From an uncultured Prevotellaceae bacterium (GTDB lineage: Bacteria; Bacteroidota; Bacteroidia; Bacteroidales; Bacteroidaceae): DNA of 35,509 bases. The stretch spans positions 1 to 35,509 of the forward strand of contig CAMBDA010000032.1 in the NCBI GenBank assembly GCA_945865175.1, in the 5' to 3' direction. Shown here one piece after another: positions 33,043 through 35,509 of this stretch. The notes below the pieces were generated by a model. The model was not told where the DNA came from. It made no database searches and was given only the letters and a program-made list of their open reading frames with translations. Position 1 is the first letter of the stretch. Each line of letters begins with the position of its first letter. Both the position numbers and the translations under genes were made by a program.

Positions 33043-35160
33043 TCACCAGACATCCTCGGGTGTCTCGGGATTGTCGTATACCTCCTTGGGGCACCATTCG
33101 ATGTAGTCGAGGAAGAGCTGCTTGCTCAGCAGGTCCTGCACGGTCTTGAAGCGCAGGTAGTACACCTCGTCGGCGCTCATGTATTCGCGCACGATGATGC
33201 GGCGGGTCGACTTTTCCTGCATGCGGTTGGTGATGGCAGAGCCGGGGTCTTCCACAATGTATTCGGGGCCTTTCATGAAGCCGTTGTTGCGCATCTTCTT
33301 GTCCACCTCGGCGTTGTAGTCGTCATCGTCTTCCAGGTCGGGTTCCCAGCCCACGTTGCTGGGATATATCTTGCCGTCGAGGTTGCGCCGCTGGCCGCCA
33401 AGCGCCATGTCCACGGGGATGCCCATGGGCTTGAGGTCCTCGCGATTGGTGCCGAAATAAATCTGGCAGATGCCGCGCCACGCACTTTCGGTGGACACGC
33501 CCATGCGAATCTCATAGATACCGCTCATGGGCACGGGCGGGAGCTTCCACGTGCAGTCATAGAGGCCTTCGGTGCACACCTCGTCGGCCTGGTAGTTGGG
33601 CCATCCCTGGTCCCATCCGTTGAGCATGAAGAAATAGGTTTCGCGCGAGTTTATCCACAGGTTGTTGAAATACTTGTACTCCTCGTCGGTGGTGAAGCTG
33701 CGGCTGGTGGTGTAGCCCATGTTGCGCAGGTCGTTGTTCATCATCTCCTCGGTGAAGTCGAAGATGTCGTAGCGCAGGCGCTGGCGCTTGAGTTCGCGGC
33801 GCACGTGGTCGTCATACACCAGCGGCTTGTCGATGGGGTAGATGACGGAGTTCACCAGTTTTATCACCTCGCCGTCGGTTCTCGTGTCGAGCAGCATGCC
33901 CTCGTTCTCCTCGGTGCAGGAAACCTCGTGATAGGTGCCGTGGCGGCCGTTGTCGAGCACGGGGAAGCGGTTCAGGTATACGCCGTTGCTCTCCAGGCTT
34001 TCCCAGATGCGCAGCAGGCGGCGCTTGCCCATGGTCACATAGTGTGCCCACACGGGGATGGTGGGGCCTCGGTTTATCTTGAACGAGAAGCCCTTTTCGT
34101 TGTAGTGGATAACCAGCTTGTCGGGCGACAGTCGCATGGGCAGCAGGTGGTAGGTGACAAACTGGTTGAGCACGTTGTTCTCGTCGGTGTAGTCGCCGTT
34201 GTCCACTGCATCGGGATAGAAGCCCTGGTCGATGACCCAGCGTTTCACGTCCTCGGCCGAGATGTCGGCCACGGGCTTGCCCAGGGTGTTGCTCCAGAAC
34301 TCGTCGGTCTCGGCAAAGAGCGTGAAGCCATACTTGCGCCGGTCGGGGCGCTTCACGTTGCGGAAATGGCTGGCCGGCGTGTCGAAGACCTCCTTTATCA
34401 CGCCCGACTTCACGAGCCGCTCGTACACGTCGTCCTTGACGGCGCTCAGCGTGTCGGTGAGACAGCAGGCATCCAGCAGGCGGCCCATCACGCAGTAGCC
34501 GCTCTCGGGCTTCTGTGCCATCTGGTGCATCAGGCTTCCCAGTGTTTCGTTCACGGGGTTCACCACGTAGCCGATCTCGTGGATGTAGCCGTTCACGGCC
34601 ACGATGTCGCGGTTCTTCCTCGACACGGGGCAGATGCCGTCGATGAAGAGGGCGTCCAGGTCGTTGTTGTCGTAGGTGACGCTCACCTTGCGGTCGGCCA
34701 TGGTGTTGAGCGAGAACTCCTCGTTGTTATAGGGGAATTCGGCGGTGGCGAAGGTGCGTTCCTGCTCCGTGCCGTCGAGGATGCTGTTCATCACCACGAT
34801 GGCCCGGATGGAGTCGCGCTTGCGGTCCGAGTCGAAGGCGTCCCACGAGGCTTCGGGAATCACACCCTTGATGACCAGCGAGTCCAGGTAGAGCTGTATG
34901 GCCTCGTTGGTGGGGGCAAAGCAGGTGTAGTAGCCATAGGCGGTCATGAGCTGGAACACGGAGGTCTCCGACAGGTCGCTCACGGGCTGCTGTTTCATCA
35001 GCCGCACGTATTCGCTGAACTGTTCGTGGCTCTCCAGATAGCTGGCGATGGTGTATTCGGTGAACACATAGCGCGCCGAAGTGTCTATCTCCTCCTTGCA
35101 GGCGGTAAAGGCCACCAGTCCCATGGCAAGGTATTTGAATTGTCTTAGAATCTGTTTCAT
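33043..35160 (-). CDS. FAS1 (fasciclin)-domain surface lipoprotein
   Basis: A 705-aa lipoprotein. The signal is MKQILRQFKYLAMGLVAFTA with lipidated Cys21, followed by KEEID, an acidic stretch like the Bacteroidetes surface-export signal. FAS1-like regions lie at about 55-205 (YGYYTCFAPTNEAIQLYLD, VNGYIHEIGYVVNP) and about 215-400 (YGFTLFAETDEFW and FVTYHLLPMRL). The C-terminal 200 residues are beta-rich (YEIRMGVSTESAWRGICQIY). Such lipoproteins usually accompany SusC/SusD-type loci and bind glycans or matrix, but no susCD pair is in this window. It is the first gene of a two-gene operon. The start is fixed by the signal sequence. Confidence 0.82.
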   Translation of the reverse strand: MKQILRQFKYLAMGLVAFTACKEEIDTSARYVFTEYTIASYLESHEQFSEYVRLMKQQPVSDLSETSVFQLMTAYGYYTCFAPTNEAIQLYLDSLVIKGVIPEASWDAFDSDRKRDSIRAIVVMNSILDGTEQERTFATAEFPYNNEEFSLNTMADRKVSVTYDNNDLDALFIDGICPVSRKNRDIVAVNGYIHEIGYVVNPVNETLGSLMHQMAQKPESGYCVMGRLLDACCLTDTLSAVKDDVYERLVKSGVIKEVFDTPASHFRNVKRPDRRKYGFTLFAETDEFWSNTLGKPVADISAEDVKRWVIDQGFYPDAVDNGDYTDENNVLNQFVTYHLLPMRLSPDKLVIHYNEKGFSFKINRGPTIPVWAHYVTMGKRRLLRIWESLESNGVYLNRFPVLDNGRHGTYHEVSCTEENEGMLLDTRTDGEVIKLVNSVIYPIDKPLVYDDHVRRELKRQRLRYDIFDFTEEMMNNDLRNMGYTTSRSFTTDEEYKYFNNLWINSRETYFFMLNGWDQGWPNYQADEVCTEGLYDCTWKLPPVPMSGIYEIRMGVSTESAWRGICQIYFGTNREDLKPMGIPVDMALGGQRRNLDGKIYPSNVGWEPDLEDDDDYNAEVDKKMRNNGFMKGPEYIVEDPGSAITNRMQEKSTRRIIVREYMSADEVYYLRFKTVQDLLSKQLFLDYIEWCPKEVYDNPETPEDVW

Positions 35161-35188
35161 GTAGCTTTAATTAGGTTTCTTCGTGCTG

Positions 35189-35196
35189 CAAAATTA
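35189..35196 (-). promoter_or_regulatory. Proximal -7 element of the FAS1 operon
   Basis: TAATTTTG on the minus strand, 28 nt before the ATG at 35160, fits TAnnTTTG; the -33 region is only T-rich. Confidence 0.5.
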
Positions 35197-35271
35197 CTAA
35201 TGTTTCTTAAAAAAACCTTTAGAATAGTGGTTAAAGTGTGTTAAACACGCGCTTGTTTTTTGCAGAATTTC

Positions 35272-35290
35272 TTTTAGGGAACGCCTAAAA
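35272..35290 (-). other. Small hairpin in the FAS1 gene leader
   Basis: TTTTAGG (35272-35278) pairs with CCTAAAA (35284-35290) around a 5-nt loop. It would lie in the leader of any transcript from the distal promoter. The remainder of 35161-35447 holds two candidate promoters and no gene. Confidence 0.3.
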
Positions 35291-35398
35291 TCATTATATC
35301 GCATACCGCGTGCGTGCAAAAGGTCTTTTTCCCCGTGGGCAGGAGGAATGCTTGCCTTTGCGTGTTCATTACAGATTGTTACCAGGTGTTTGCAGCTG

Positions 35399-35430
35399 CA
35401 AAGATACGCTTTTTCCGCCTTTCGGGCAAG
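35399..35430 (-). promoter_or_regulatory. Distal candidate promoter of the FAS1 operon
   Basis: On the minus strand CTTG (35430-35427), 20 bp, then TATCTTTG (35406-35399). It would give a leader of about 230 nt. Confidence 0.5.
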
Positions 35431-35447
35431 AAAACGGGCACTTTTTG

Positions 35448-35509
35448 GGGGAGCGTTGCAGTTGTTGCAGTTGTTGCAGTTATTTTGGGCCCTATAACTG
35501 CAACGCTGC
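35448..35509 (-). repeat. Palindromic AACTGCAAC element, copy 3 (inverted, diverged)
   Basis: On the minus strand the order matches copies 1 and 2: GTTGCAGTT, loop, three tandem AACTGCAAC units. The loop and arm ends differ (loop AGGGCCCAAA instead of AGGCTTCAAA; outer arms AGCGTTGCAGTT and AACTGCAACGCT). Both outer arms changed together, so base pairing is kept. The window ends inside or at the edge of this copy. Confidence 0.8.

Noticed and set aside
33031..35148. A 705-codon plus-strand open frame antisense to the FAS1 lipoprotein
   Set aside because: It lies wholly opposite a lipoprotein with a signal and FAS1 motifs; the composition is that of a codon-bias shadow.
33043..35160. Part of a SusC/SusD polysaccharide utilisation locus
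   Set aside because: FAS1 lipoproteins often accompany such loci, but no TonB-dependent SusC or SusD gene is in the window and the operon has its own promoter.

Overview
The window looks like chromosomal DNA from a GC-rich member of the Bacteroidales, probably a Prevotella-like bacterium. The evidence is the gene families (DapB, paired S26 signal peptidases, WbqC, RluA, DUF2851, an S46 dipeptidyl-peptidase, FAS1 lipoprotein), the repeated Bacteroidetes-type promoter (TTTG, about 20 bp, then TAnnTTTG), and C-terminal tails resembling type IX secretion sorting signals. The genus is an inference. The first 2.7 kb is clearly more AT-rich than the rest.

Layout. 1-2.7 kb is an AT-rich accessory segment against the 3' end of a tRNA gene with a CAU anticodon. 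It holds a WYL-domain regulator, a DUF3825 fragment, a rearranged XRE helix-turn-helix fragment, gene remnants and a tandem repeat at the window edge that resembles an element end. 2.7-8 kb holds the tRNA, ribF, and a large secreted GH2 beta-galactosidase with a C-terminal F5/8-type binding domain. 8-13.2 kb is a minus-strand operon dapB - lepB - degenerate lepB paralogue - wbqC - rluA. 13.3-16 kb is a tightly overlapping plus-strand operon DUF2851 - acyl-CoA thioesterase - dprA. 16-20.2 kb is a minus-strand pair, DEAD-box helicase then S46 dipeptidyl-peptidase (DPP7 type). 20.3-23 kb is a minus-strand operon of VanX-like dipeptidase, THUMP-like methyltransferase and CPBP protease.

23.1-29.2 kb reads rightward: a very large multidomain CotH/lamin-tail secreted protein, a membrane LytTR regulator, then a PspC-domain protein. 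Four CCGTCTGTCCC-like direct repeats at 19-21 bp spacing lie directly upstream of the pspC promoter and are good candidate LytTR binding sites. After pspC an acetyltransferase gene is cut off after about 18 codons by a repeat. 29.4-35.2 kb reads leftward: a FAS1 surface lipoprotein followed by a large secreted protein with two jelly-roll-like modules.

The most unusual feature is an intergenic palindromic element built from the 9-mer AACTGCAAC. Two copies (20270-20330 and 29247-29307) are identical over 61 bp. A third, inverted and diverged (35448-35509), keeps its outer arms complementary through paired changes. Copies 2 and 3 flank the FAS1 two-gene module in opposite orientation, and copy 2 terminates the truncated acetyltransferase gene.
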